This document shows, piece by piece, positions 1 through 12,344 of a stretch of DNA of 64,000 nucleotides. This stretch comes from Alviniconcha marisindica (lineage: Eukaryota; Mollusca; Gastropoda; Provannidae): the NCBI GenBank assembly GCA_018857735.1, contig JABMCL010002815.1, forward strand, positions 615,001 through 679,000, read 5' to 3'. Within the stretch, counting starts at the first letter, position 1. Every line of letters starts with the position of its first letter. The notes under the pieces are model-generated. The model did not search any database. It was not told the DNA's origin and was given only the letters and a program-made list of their open reading frames with translations. The translations under genes and the position numbers were made by a program.

Positions 1-115
1 TGTGTGTGTGTGTGCGTGTGTGTGTGTGTGTGTGTGCCGCGTGTGCGCGCGTGCGTGCGTGTCACGTGCGAGTCAGTCTCTGTGTGTGCGTGCGTGTGTA
101 GTCAGTGCGTGCATT
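1..115. repeat. TG/CG-rich microsatellite at window edge
   Basis: Imperfect (TG)n with CG-containing interruptions runs from the first base to about 115. It is truncated by the window edge. No gene is visible here. Confidence 0.9.
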
Positions 116-436
116 CATGTTGTATGCATTGAATTTTGATAAAATATGTATTTGTAGAGAACGTGTAAGCGCTTAGGGCCTGTGCGGGTCAGTTAGGCGC
201 TCTAAGTATTCATCATTATTATTACTGATTATTCTTAATCTGAAGACGCGGGCCGTCCAGCAGGGCTATCGGGGACTGACTAATTTGAAAACCAGTCATT
301 TAGTGAATGACACTCGGCCACTGATTGAGAGGGGCGTTAATTATTCCGATCCGGGCTATTTTCACTGTGTATGACACGCATCACAAGTTTTTCGTATGGT
401 CCATAAAAATCACGGAATGAATGACAAGGAAAGGCC

Positions 437-770
437 GCGAGCCGGTTTGGCCTAGCGGTAAGGCGTTAGGCTGGTAAGCGGAAGGACCTCGGTTCAATAC
501 CGCTTACTAGGCTCTCTCCTTTTTTTTGGTGGTGGTTTGTGGACACTGTCTCATTGTGATTTTGTCCATCACTTCCCACTGAAACATTAAACTGGCTCTC
601 ATCGCTGCCCACCTTAGTGCAGGAATCATTCTGGTGGTGACAGTGTGGCGATAGGTATATAATCTCCCTCTTCCCCCCCCCTCCATATCCCCTCCCCCCC
701 CCCCTTCTCCCCGTCCCTAATAAGCCTTATGGTTTCTGTGGACGTTAAGCACCATGTTTACTGACAAGGA
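437..770 (+). mobile_element. tRNA-derived SINE (family A), apparently full length
   Basis: A tRNA-like head starts near 440, with an A-box-like TGGCCTAGCGGTAAGG at 449-464 and a B-box GGTTCAATACC at 491-501. A T-run, a body containing CATTCTGGTGGTGACAGTG, a pyrimidine-rich tract and the tail TGGACGTTAAGCACC (742-756) follow. The body and tail recur at about 60896-61056, which shows this is a dispersed family. The folded anticodon arm looks degenerate, so I call it a SINE and not a working tRNA gene. The 5' and 3' ends are approximate. Confidence 0.7.
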
Positions 771-787
771 AGGAGAGCATGGGCAAC

Positions 788-868
788 CCGGCGGTGGCGC
801 GGGGTGGGGCGGGGGGTGGGGCGGGGGGGGGGGGGGGGGGCGGGGGGCAGATAGGGGGGGGGGGGGGG
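788..868 (+). repeat. G-rich tract, G-quadruplex candidate
   Basis: Runs of four to twenty G separated by one or two bases occupy about 80 bp directly downstream of the SINE and about 1 kb upstream of the RPTP start codon. The pattern fits G4-forming DNA. It may be a regulatory element or simply an expanded homopolymer. Confidence 0.7.
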
Positions 869-870
869 AA

Positions 871-1876
871 GTGATCGAAGTACCAAACCGAGCATGCCTG
901 CGAAGCGGCATGTCAGTCGCCGAAGCTCCAGTCACTGATCTGGTCCGTTCTCGAGTCAGTGTGTCCAGGGAGAGGCCTGTCCCGTTGCCCTATCATTGGC
1001 GGGAACTGCTGACTGACCCGGCCACAAACAACCCGGGCAGTCGGCCGTAGCTGGACTGGTGTTTCACTTGAAGTTCAGTCACACAATAGTCACTCTGAAA
1101 TTGAATCAAATTAGTGCGGATATTCCAGCTAACAGCCACAGAAAGACTAGCCTACTCGATGTCACAGGGGTGCCTCAGTCAAGTCGTTGTCTAGTCAGTC
1201 CCAAACCTCACGCCCCACCCCCACCCCCCTTTAACTGCACAACTGAACCGGGGGAAGGGCGAGGGGTAAACTGTTTAAAGCCAGCTCGTCAGTGACCTTG
1301 ACATTTTACTTTCCGATTAAGATCAGCCGGCTGTGGAAAACACTGAAGTAGCAAAGATTTTTTATTTATTTTTTAGCAAACCCGAGTTGAACCCCGGGAA
1401 AACGCTGACAAAATTATTTAATACAGCCACCCAGTTGCTGCATTACACACACAGCAAAGTCGACAGTGTGACAGCAAAGTGACACTGCCATATCGCATGG
1501 CTTCAGATTAGTTTCACTTTCCCATTTAGACTCACGCCTCCCACCTCTTCCCCCCCCCCACACACACACCCACCCCCACCGCCCCCTCCCCCTCCTCCTC
1601 CTTCCCCCCTCAAAGCACCGAGGCGGACCCCTGCTAACTACCCATCCACTCACCCACAGCACAGATAAGCTAACGGCACAGCTGATAGCGGAAAGAGTCG
1701 TCTGCTTCAATCGTCAAGTGCTTGCAGACAAAAATTCCGCACACATTCAAGATTCGTCAAACATAACCAACCGAGCATTAACTTTGCGCCCTAACAAGAG
1801 CGGGCGCAACGCACACTGAACAAAATCAAAATTTGTTTTACGCAAAGGCTACCAGAGGGCGCACTGTCAATCTGAG
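871..1876 (+). promoter_or_regulatory. upstream region / probable 5' UTR and promoter of the RPTP gene
   Basis: This kilobase precedes exon 1 and has no convincing coding exon. It contains CpGs, a C/CA-rich stretch at about 1548-1612 and no obvious TATA box at a fixed distance from the start codon. An AAGATGGCG motif resembling a YY1 site overlaps the start codon (1885-1893). The transcription start site cannot be placed from sequence alone. Confidence 0.35.
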
Positions 1877-1882
1877 ATGTGA
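1877..1882 (+). promoter_or_regulatory. start-stop minimal uORF overlapping the RPTP start
   Basis: ATG at 1877-1879 is followed directly by TGA at 1880-1882, whose final A is the first base of the predicted RPTP start codon at 1882. Such start-stop elements can stall or recycle ribosomes. Whether it lies in the mRNA depends on the unknown transcription start. Confidence 0.5.
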
Positions 1883-1963
1883 TGAAGATGGCGACCCAAA
1901 CTTTGGGAACTCGGATATGTGTCGCCACGCTTTGTTTATTCGTGTCAGGTGTATTGAGCCGTG
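1882..1963 (+). CDS. RPTP exon 1: start and signal peptide
   Basis: This exon encodes 27 residues and one base of the next codon. The peptide has a short polar N-terminus, the hydrophobic stretch [14 protein letters not shown] and a likely cleavage near residue 25. The donor is GTGGTAAGT. A second ATG at 1888 has a stronger Kozak context (AAGATGG). Confidence 0.8.
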
Positions 1964-3661
1964 GTAAGTATTGTGCTGTAGATGTTGTATATGGTGAATT
2001 TTCAATTTATTCATGCAGCTAAATTGTCGACAATGTTTGTGAGCGAGGCGGCAGTGGTCCCCAGTTTCGGTGACTCACCGAAGGACAGACTTGCGACTGT
2101 CGCACCCCTCTCTCTTAGATGGGGGGGTCGATTAAGATAGGTATAACGATTGGACCTTACAGGCGGGTGGTATTTTATTTGATAGAATTGAAGGCAAAAG
2201 CGCGAGGGGACCGATTAGATATGACCCACGTAGGGTGCACATAATTAATTGAAATTTATTATATTTATTATGATCAAGCAAAAGTACACCTCTCGCAACC
2301 ATTGGGGAGAGTCCCGAAATGATAGATTTCCGCTTTGTTTTGTGCATTTTGTTTGAAAAATTGCTTATCATAATTATTTCTGTCGTATATTTGGTTCGCG
2401 TAATTATTTTTGGTGTACGAAACCTTTATACTTTATATTGAGGCTGATCAATGCGTAGTTCAAATGAGAATTTAAATCAATAAATAAAACCCGGTGTTGT
2501 CACTCACTGTCAGGATAGAATCTAGTCATGCCCCAGGTTTCGGAACGAAGATTTCAGGCATTCTGCTCAAAGCTGTTTTTATATAGATCTTCAGGTGTGG
2601 TCATTTGCACATGTATGTATAAAAGTAAATAAAATGTTAGCAATCAGAATAGATTGAAAAATCGAAGTTACTTTGTAATGCCCTGCAGCTTGGAGTTCTC
2701 CCATCATTTCAATTTGGAAATGACAGTATTTGATTTAAAGTCCCACTTGTTTGGCACAGCAAACTGAAAATAACTACTCAGCTCTTTATTTGGAAGCTTG
2801 CTCACAGACAATGTTTAACTGCTGGATCAGTTGAAATTTGGATATGTTTTCCTGATAATAGGACTAGGAGTAGACTGAATTTCTGTGTTTTGGTTTTGAA
2901 TGGTAAATTATATTTTTCCATTTGGAAATGCTCTGATTTTTGCAATTTCCGTTTAGGTAATATTTGTCAGCTCAGAGAAACCAGACTGTTTACTGTCCAC
3001 CAGCTGTCATCAAAATTGTATTATTAATATTTTTATTTTTATTTTATTATAAACCACATGACACAGTCAAAACAATACAAAATGTATTGCAATATTCTCT
3101 ATTGAACCTGATCACATGACACACATTTACCAAATTAGACATCACGTTCCAGGTTTGTGCTTTGAAGATATTTCAGATGGAGTGGGAAAAGCACATTATA
3201 TCTAATATTTGAAGCTTGATCTAAACTCTTGTTCAGCTTTGACAGTGACATTTTTTGTTCTAATTTTACTGCATGTACTTAGCTCCATTTTTGTGTGTGA
3301 CTGAGAGCATTTGCAGAAGCAATTTATCATTGAATAGCGTCAGTTGCAATGTAAAATGGTATGTACCAAAACATTTATTCAGGAAATGTTCAAATGAGTA
3401 AAATCCCAAAGTCTTGTACACCCCAACAGCTGGTGACTCAACTGTAGTCCGCTGTATCTGTAACATTCACAGGCATGTGGAAAAAATGGCAAGTAACTAT
3501 TACATAAATACTATACACCTCATGCTGGAATACACATAATACATACAGTATACTTGTGTACATGTACACACACAACCATGGCCCATGCACACACAACACA
3601 CACTTGTAAGTTTACACATGTATACATGCACTGACAGTTGCATATTATGTGCATGTGCAGT

Positions 3662-3704
<43 letters not shown>

Positions 3705-6700
3705 ATACAGTATACAGATATTCAGTAAAAATGGATAGCCTAGCCTAGTTAAATCCATGATACATTATACTTATGTTGGTGACTGTGTGAGAAAGAAGGT
3801 ATCCATTTTGGGCCTGGGACAACAATTGCTGTAACAGGTCAACAGTTTCTGCTTGGTGTCACTCAGCCTTCCCTATGAGGATTGTCCCATCGGGCTCCCT
3901 CCTCTATCATGATAGTTCTGCAGGCACTGTGTTTAGTAGGGCTTAGTTGAATTGGATAACTAGTGGTATTCTGATTTTGTTGGGGATAAAAACTGTGTGT
4001 ATTTTGTGGATTTGCTGAAACAGTGAAAGGTAAGGTTATAAATGTCTCCAGGGTTGGATCAAATTATACCCCATGAGGTTGTTGATGCCCAATCCCATCC
4101 CAGCAGGCTTTTAAGTGCAGGCTGGAGATACTTTGGGCAACCTGGGAAATTTCTTCACAGAGTTTTGCCCACCCACGCTAGGTCAGCGCTGAAAGTTAGG
4201 ATAGAAATAGAATAGCTTAGGCTGGCAAAGACCAGATAAAGGCTTTTAGCCTAGATCAGTAGACGTAAATCTGATCACCATTATGTGTCCATGTATATAT
4301 TATATGTAAATGGGTGCCATCTAGTACACTATTAATATATTAAAAACTATTACAGTATTAGTATTAATTGCAGTTGCTTTGTTTATTTATTTTTACATGT
4401 ATACCTGAAAGTGAAACCGTAACTTGTATTAAAACTATTATGGTTTGTACTGTATTGTAACAAAGTATGGTTTTCAAATGATATTTCTGATTCTAGAAGA
4501 TTTGAAAGACTTTAAGTTTAAGCACACAGTGTACATTATGGAATCTGTCATTGTATCACTGCTTTACACTAATACAGTAATAGTATAATACTTTGGTATT
4601 GTCAATAATGTCAGTATAAATACTTTTGGAAAGAACATACCCAAATTACAGTGAAAAACAGACATGCAAAAAATGCATGGAATATTTTGATACCTATTCA
4701 GCTTGATTTTTTCCCCGAAACATCTTACAATTTATACAGCTTCCTTTATGGACATGCATAATAAAATAAAGTAGTTCACCCTGCTCATTATGAAAAACAA
4801 GTTAATGAGTTTCCCATGGTTCATGTCAGCAAAATCCAAATGGACCCCAAAATGAGCATTTTTTGTCCAAATAGACCCTACAACAAGCATGTTTGTGTGC
4901 ACATAATGTTTAAAAAAAAAAAATTAACAGTAATAATAGTCAGTTTCACTTTAAACAGTGATTGGATAACTTGTGTTAGATTAGTATGTACTTTATGAGC
5001 GCACTTGAACACATTCTGGAGAGAGCTCTCTGAGCTTGCCTTCCTGCATTGGGGTACTGTGGATGCAGAAATCAAGATCCCCCCAGCTGAGAACCCAGAA
5101 CTGACAAATGTTCTCCCTTTAAGCTTTTAAAGCCTGGACTAGGTCAGAATATATAATAGACTGTGTTGTACTTTTATTTTTGTCTTAACATCTTGTCTTG
5201 ATCACTAGATCTGCTACGTTGATGGAGCAAAATAAAAAACAAAACAAAAGGTTGCCAAACATTCAGTGCAGTGAACTTCAAGTTTTATCATTCCACTTTT
5301 CAGGCTGTCCATCTGGAAAGTTTGGCTGGAACTGCAATATAGCATGCCGGTGTAAGCCAGATACCAGTCTCCTGTGTGATGAAGTCACTGGGCAGTGCCC
5401 GGCAGGATGTGATGATAACAGCTATGGACCCCACTGTCTCTTTCGTAAGTGGTGAACGATTGGTGTTAAACTGTTAATTACCACAGCTTGGAAACTTGGT
5501 TTACTTGAGTTACAAAGTTTTGACATGCATGAAAAGTCTGTATTTATTATATATATATAATAATGGATATTTATATATATGCCAATAAGGCCTGCAGAAG
5601 TTGAAGTTTTCAGCTAGCCTGCCAGACTGTGAATATGATTATAAAATAAATATTAAAATTCATAAGCCCAAACTTGGCCAAAGGAATTATTACAGTTGGG
5701 AGAGATTTTCCAATCTCAGATTGTTTGAAAAGTGTATTTTCCATTTCATGCTTGGCCTCCTTGTCATAGTCTGAGCCAAGTTAAAATGATGACGGCATCG
5801 TGAGGGGGTGTTGTATTACTTCTAACTTTGAGGGTTGTGACATGATGTTTGTGGGGGTGGGGGGTTGAATTAACTTGTTTGCTGATTGAAGTTCTACGTA
5901 TTAGGTTAACAGTTGTGTCACTAGCCTTTACCTCATAATCAGTGCATAATTAATAACTGTCATCTGATAATTGGCTAGTACTGGTCAGAGCCTCTACCTC
6001 TTTCTTCCCTTGTGCAGAAAAAGGCTGCATCTATGATGCAGTCGGTGCATCATACACCGGCACAATGAGTACGACGCGATCAGGACACAGGTGCCTGCTC
6101 TGGGATTTCAGCCGAGTGGAATTCCTCCCAGGTGATGATCCACAGAACTTCTGTCGCAACCCGAAGCTCCGTGGCGGCTATGCTTCGGCTCCCTGGTGTA
6201 ATGTAGACCCAGCATCTCAGAACCAGACGAAAAAAGAAACCTACGAGGAGTGCGCCTTGAAGAAATGTGGTGAGTAATACCCCTTGTGTTGGCATGGAAA
6301 GAGGAAGCACTATACAATCTTTCTTGAAAGGACAAGAGAGGAGAGCGCCTTCATCAGTCAGACAAACTTTTGAACCGTTTGAAAGGTTTGAATGTTGGGG
6401 AAACTTCTGAGAATCAGGGTGGAGTGCATATATGGGGTTTTCCGAGCACGTAGATACCATCTTAAATTGAACTGAACTGAACTGAACTTGGTTGCTGTAT
6501 TTAAAAACAAAATTGATACTGTATTTGTCATGTAATCCCATGTGGGAAATTCGGATCACCTTACCTGGGTAAGGCTACAGCAGCTGCAGGAGCAGTGCTA
6601 CCCATTCATACCAGTAAGTGCAGTATTTTTGTGTGTCCAGACGGTGGTATGGCTGCCAGTGTTCGGGATTTTGAACTTCCACACCGATGTTGAAGCATGT

Positions 6701-9650
6701 AATTGCACACAGGGGCTGTACGAACACTGTAAGAGAGTCTGCACCAATAGCTGACTCTGGGAGAAAAATATCCTTGCTGCACTGGGGAATCAAACCTGCG
6801 TCAGTTGGCTGTTGTGCCTGGCTTTTCGGTGCAACGCCAGAATTTGATTGCCATATGCTACTGTACCTGTGAACACGAGTATTTTGTTTGTTTGGCCTAA
6901 TTGCTCTTCTTGGCTTTTTCAGATTGTCCACCCTACCTTTTTGGTGAGGGTTGTACCAAGCAGTGCCATTGTCGAGTTCTGGATGAAGTTTGCAATTCCG
7001 GAAATGGTCGCTGTCCATCGGGATGTGCACCAGGCTGGGTTGGCAGCAGTTGTCAGACAGGTCAGCTTTCTGCATGTGTGTGGTGTGTGTGTGAATACTG
7101 ACAGTTGCTGTACATGACCTGGTACTGACATTGTATTGTAGATGACCTGATACTGACCATTATTGTACATGACCTGGTACTGATAGTTGTAATTTTTGTA
7201 CATAGTGCGACACAGACGTTAGTCATACATGACCTGACATTGACAGTTGTTTTGCATATGTCATGAGACAGACATTTGTTAGACCTGAACTAACATTGAC
7301 CGTTGCATTACGCATGACATGACACAGCGATTTGTTGGGCATGACCTAACACAGACAGTTGTATTGCACATGTCATGACGCAGACATTTGTTCGACCTGA
7401 CCTTACACTGACAGTACATTGTTTATGTCATAACAGGGGCATTTGTTGAACATGACCTGACACTGACAGTTGCATGGCACATGGCATGACACATTGTTGT
7501 ACGTGACCTGATGCTGACAGTCGTTGTGCACTGTGCAGCATGCGACCCGGGCAGGTGGGGCATCAACTGCAAGGAGACCTGCGACAACTGCAAGGATGGT
7601 GACTGTGACCCAGAGACCGGGAAGTGTCGCAGAGGCTGTCAACCAGGCTACTCTGGCGGCTTCTGCAAAGTTCGTAAGTGTCTTTGAGTTTACCCCCCCT
7701 CTTTCTGTAGGGTTCACACAGGTGCGTTCCGTCATTTTTAGGGGTACGTGCTGAGGTTTGAATGCAGAGACAGCCCAGCTTTGTGGGTACCCACAGAGGT
7801 TTGAACCCAGAGATTGGGTACTTGTTGAGGTTTGAACTCGGACAGCCCGTCTTTATGTGTACTCGCTGCAGTCTGAACCCAGTGACAGCCCAGCTTTGCG
7901 GATGCTCAGTGAGGTTTGAACCCAGAGAACCCAGAGACAGCTCATCTGTATGGGTATCCACTGAGGCAGCTCATCCTTGTGTCTGAGAAGAACAGGAACA
8001 AAACAAGAATGCTGCTGTCTGCTGTGACAAACAGCTAGTTATTAGTTGATAACTACTTTAAATGGCAAGTCTTTGGAGAAAGACACAGGATGGGGGTGGG
8101 TGGGGGGTAAGTATTTTCAAAACCAAAACCCCAAAATGGCTGCTGTGCACAGTTGTAAACTCCCTAAATTGTGCATAGGATACCACAGGGCGATCAGTCC
8201 ATTTGCCGATTTGGTTGCTTCAGTCGCCTGCACTGTTCATTTCTGGATGGGTCTCCAAGCATGACCTTACAAAATATGATGCCAGTCCTCTCCAATGCCG
8301 CTTGCGTGCAGCAATAGTTTATTCCAAAATAAGACCTTAGTGTTAAGAATGACGGCAGTAACATGGGGAGCGACTGGGGTCATGTTGTGACAGCAGTAAC
8401 ATGGGGAGCAACTGGGGTCATGTAGTGACAGCAGTAACGTGGGGAGCAACTGGGGTCATGTAGTGACAGCAGTAACACGGGGAGAGACTGGGGTCCAGTT
8501 GCGATAGCAGTAACATGCAGAACGACTGGGGTCATGTTGTGACAGCAGTAACGTGGGGAGTGACTGGGGTCATGTAGTTACAGCAGTAATGTGGGGAGCA
8601 ACTGGGGTCATGTAGTGACAGCAGTAACATGGGGAGAGACTGGGGTCCAGTTGTGACAGCAGTAACATGCGGAACGACTGGGGTCATGTGACCTGGGGTC
8701 ATGTGACAGCAGTAACATGGGGAGTGACTGGGGTCATGTAGTGACAGCAGTAACGTGGGGAGCAACTGGGGCCATGTAGTGACAGCAGTAACATGGGGAG
8801 AGACAGGGGTCCAGTTGTGACAGCAGTAACATGGGGAGCGATTGGGGTCATGTTGTGACAGCAGTAACATGGGGAGCAACTGGGGTCATGTAGTGACAGC
8901 AGTAACATGGGGAGCAACTGGGGTCCAGTTGTTACAGCAGTAACATGGGGAGTGACTGGGGTCATGTTGTGACAGCAGTAACATGCGGAACGACTGGGGT
9001 CATGTTGTGACAGCAGTAACACGTGGAGCGACTAGGATCATGTTTTTGCAGACATGGGCAGTCATTGGCAGGTGAACAATGCATGCAGTCAAGATAGCTG
9101 CACGTTCTGAGTTGACTGTGATCCCCTTTATATGGTGGCTTGTCATGCACAGTGTGCAGAGCTTACAACAGTTGAACTGCACATAGCAGGCAGTCTTTTT
9201 TAAGAACCCCCCCCACCCTGTTTTTCTGCCACGACGTGACCTTTAACGTGTTATATTTTCAGTGTGCAAGCCCATGAAGTATGGTCGTGACTGTGCGTTT
9301 ACCTGCGGAAGCTGTAAAGATGGTGACCCCTGTGATTCCAAGACGGGCATGTGCCACAGGGGTTGTGCTGCTGGGTACGATAGCAGTGACATCGAGTGCA
9401 AAACTGGTCAGTAGCCGTCCCCCCACCGCCCCCATCCCCCAGCCTCCTTCTTTCTTATATGTGTGTGTGTGCTTGATTGTGTGTGTGTGTGTGTGTGTGT
9501 GTTGGCTGCTGGGTATGTCGGCAGTGACATCAAGTGCAAAACTGGTCAGTAGTAGTCCTCCTTCCCTCCCACCTGCTTCCTTCTTATGTGTGGGTGTGGC
9601 TGTGCTGTGTGTGGGTATGTATGTGTGTGTGTGTGTGTGTGCTTGATTGT

Positions 9651-9707
<57 letters not shown>

Positions 9708-12297
9708 TGATTTTGTGTGTGTGTGTGTGTGTGTGTGTGCTTGATTGTGTGTGTGTGTGTGTGTGTGTGTTTGTGTGTGTGTGTGCTTGATTTGTGTGTG
9801 TGTGTGCTTGATTGTGTGTTGTGCTGCTGGGTATGATGGCAGTGACATTGAGTGGAAAACTGGTCAGTAATAGTCCCCCTTCCCCCCCTCCCCCCCCCCC
9901 ACCCCAGCCCCCTTCCTTCTTACATGTGGGTGTGTGCTTGATTGTGTGTGTGTTGTGCTGCTGGGTGTGATAGCCATGACGTTGAGTGCAAAACTGGTCA
10001 GTAGTCCCCTTTCCCCCCAGCCCCTTTCCTTCTTATGTATGTGTGTGTGTGTGTGTGCACGAGTTTGTGTGTGTGCATGATTCTGTATGTGTGAGTGTGT
10101 GTGTTAGTGTGTCTGTTCTAAGAACTTGCATGAGTCTTTTGAGTCCATTCTTCAAAGCCAGATGCAACAAATGACACGCGCAGCCTGCGAGATGAACATC
10201 CTTTTATTTGATTATTGTTATTGTCCAGCCTGCCCCAGAGGGACATTTGGTAACCACTGCACTGGGCGCTGTGGCTATTGCCAGCATAGGGAGAGCTGCA
10301 ACCACAAGACCGGGGCCTGCGACAGTGGCTGCAGGGCCGGGTACCATGGCGACAGGTGTAACATCCGTAAGTTGACACCTTTTAATGAGATGGTGGGGGC
10401 AACGCTGCCGCTTCAGTCGCTTTGCTGTCTGTCATGATACTGCTTTCATTGTTTTCTGTGGTATTATTAGAGACTTTTTAGCTTGGATATGTATATGAGC
10501 CTGTGCCAAAAGGTGCTCGGCGAGGACCATCCATTTTTTGGTCGTAAATGCTTCTTCAGGTTTAAGTTTTCTCTGAACAAACCTAACTTTATCTGAAAGA
10601 GTATGCATCAAAGAGATAATAAAGATAAACTTGACTCCCAAAGTCAGTTTTGAGTTAGTAAAATATGAAAATTTACACCAAGTCCGGCCGAAAATCGGCA
10701 AAGGAAGGGGGACATTTCGGGTGCACCGCTTCAGTTGTCGTTTTGTTTGCATCTTTCTTCTTTAGCAATTTTCCCTTTGCTGCCTGACAGGACATAGTCA
10801 AAGCTTTTTAATGCTTGAGAAAACGGCTCATAACTATTTGTAAAATCTGAATAATTGAAATAAACATATGTTTATTTCGATCGAAACGCATTGGGTCCGG
10901 TTCCGATGCTGACGAAAACGTTCGTCTGCTACTATTCACTGCGGACTTGTGGGTGGTGAAACAAAGAAGCAGTTGCTAAAATCAGTGTTTAGTCAAAGCG
11001 TGATAATAAAGCGTTGGATTCCGTTCGTAATAAAAAAATTCAAGTTTAAAATTTCAAGTTTTTATTTTGTCAGTCTGTTACGATCGAAGAATTGCCGATT
11101 CTGGGGATAAACGTCGATTTTGTGACTGCGGTCTTTCTGCACAAAGCGCGGCCATGTTTACCCACAGTGCTTTGCGCCTACTTTCTCTTCAAACATGGTG
11201 CCAACAAGGAACGGTGAGTGAATTTTCGATTTGGGTCATGTACCTTTTTACAGTTTCGATCGAAATGTGATGTTGCGTCCGACAGATTAAATAGTTATTT
11301 TTCATTGATACAACGTTATTTTTCATTTTCATTCGTAATTGTAAGCAAAGTGACCATTATTAAACAGGTTTCGGTCGGCAGTGTGCAAATTCAAAGTGAT
11401 GTCTTCGTTCGATAGCCCGCTGTTTCTCGGATGACACAGCGGGCCTTGTCAGTGTTTCGATCCGAGTGACTGAATTTTGCCCAGTAATGTCCACGTTTCG
11501 ATCACGAACTAGTTTTTCATAATGTTTCGACTGAAAGAGAAAAACTTATACGTTCAAGTGTTTACTGCTCGTAATGGCGAAAAATACCCGTGTTTACTGA
11601 CGGCACACATTTCGGAGTTGATTTGCCACTGTCGGACAGCGTTTTTTCATTTGTTCAGTCGATCGGAACAGCATGATGCCATGTCACAAATTTCTTACTC
11701 CTCAGTACACTTCTGCAACTCTACAGGTTTATTATTGCCGTCTGTGATGTGAACTAAGAGTTTAAAAAAGGCATAGCCGTAAATTATCTATTTATACCAA
11801 TTTATACAAATTGTACAAACACACAACAACAACAAAAAGAAGAAGAAAGAAAAGAAAAGAAGCATTACCATGACATTAACATTGTGATTAGGGAGATGTT
11901 TTTTTAAATTATTTTATCTTCCCAGGCCTTCCATTTCCCTGGGATGAATAAAGCATATTGTTATTGTTGTTTTGATTCTATTTCTAGCAGGACAGATGCA
12001 TTCTAAAGTGTGTGCTGAAACTAGTGAAAGCCAGAATAGAATTTCTTAACTGATGTAGTTTTATATGTGCATTGCAGTACAAATACAATACAGTGCAGCA
12101 TATAAAGTAGAATTATTGTGAAAATTCACTATAAATATGCAACATGGAGACAAAAAATTCATACAACACAAAATACAATACACTGTGGCACAATGTAGGG
12201 TGGGGTGGAAGTTAGTAGGGATGAAAAGACCAAATGAACAGAAATTTAAAAAAGGGAGGGGTAACCTGGTATTTGTGTTATTATGTTTGAACTACAG

Positions 12298-12344
<47 letters not shown>

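Noticed and set aside
440..512. tRNA gene
   Set aside because: A and B boxes are present but the anticodon arm is poor, and the sequence continues into a body and tail shared with another locus, so it is a SINE head.
6080..6559. 159-codon minus-strand open frame
   Set aside because: A shadow of the kringle exon plus intron sequence; the plus-strand exon has clear domain and splice evidence.
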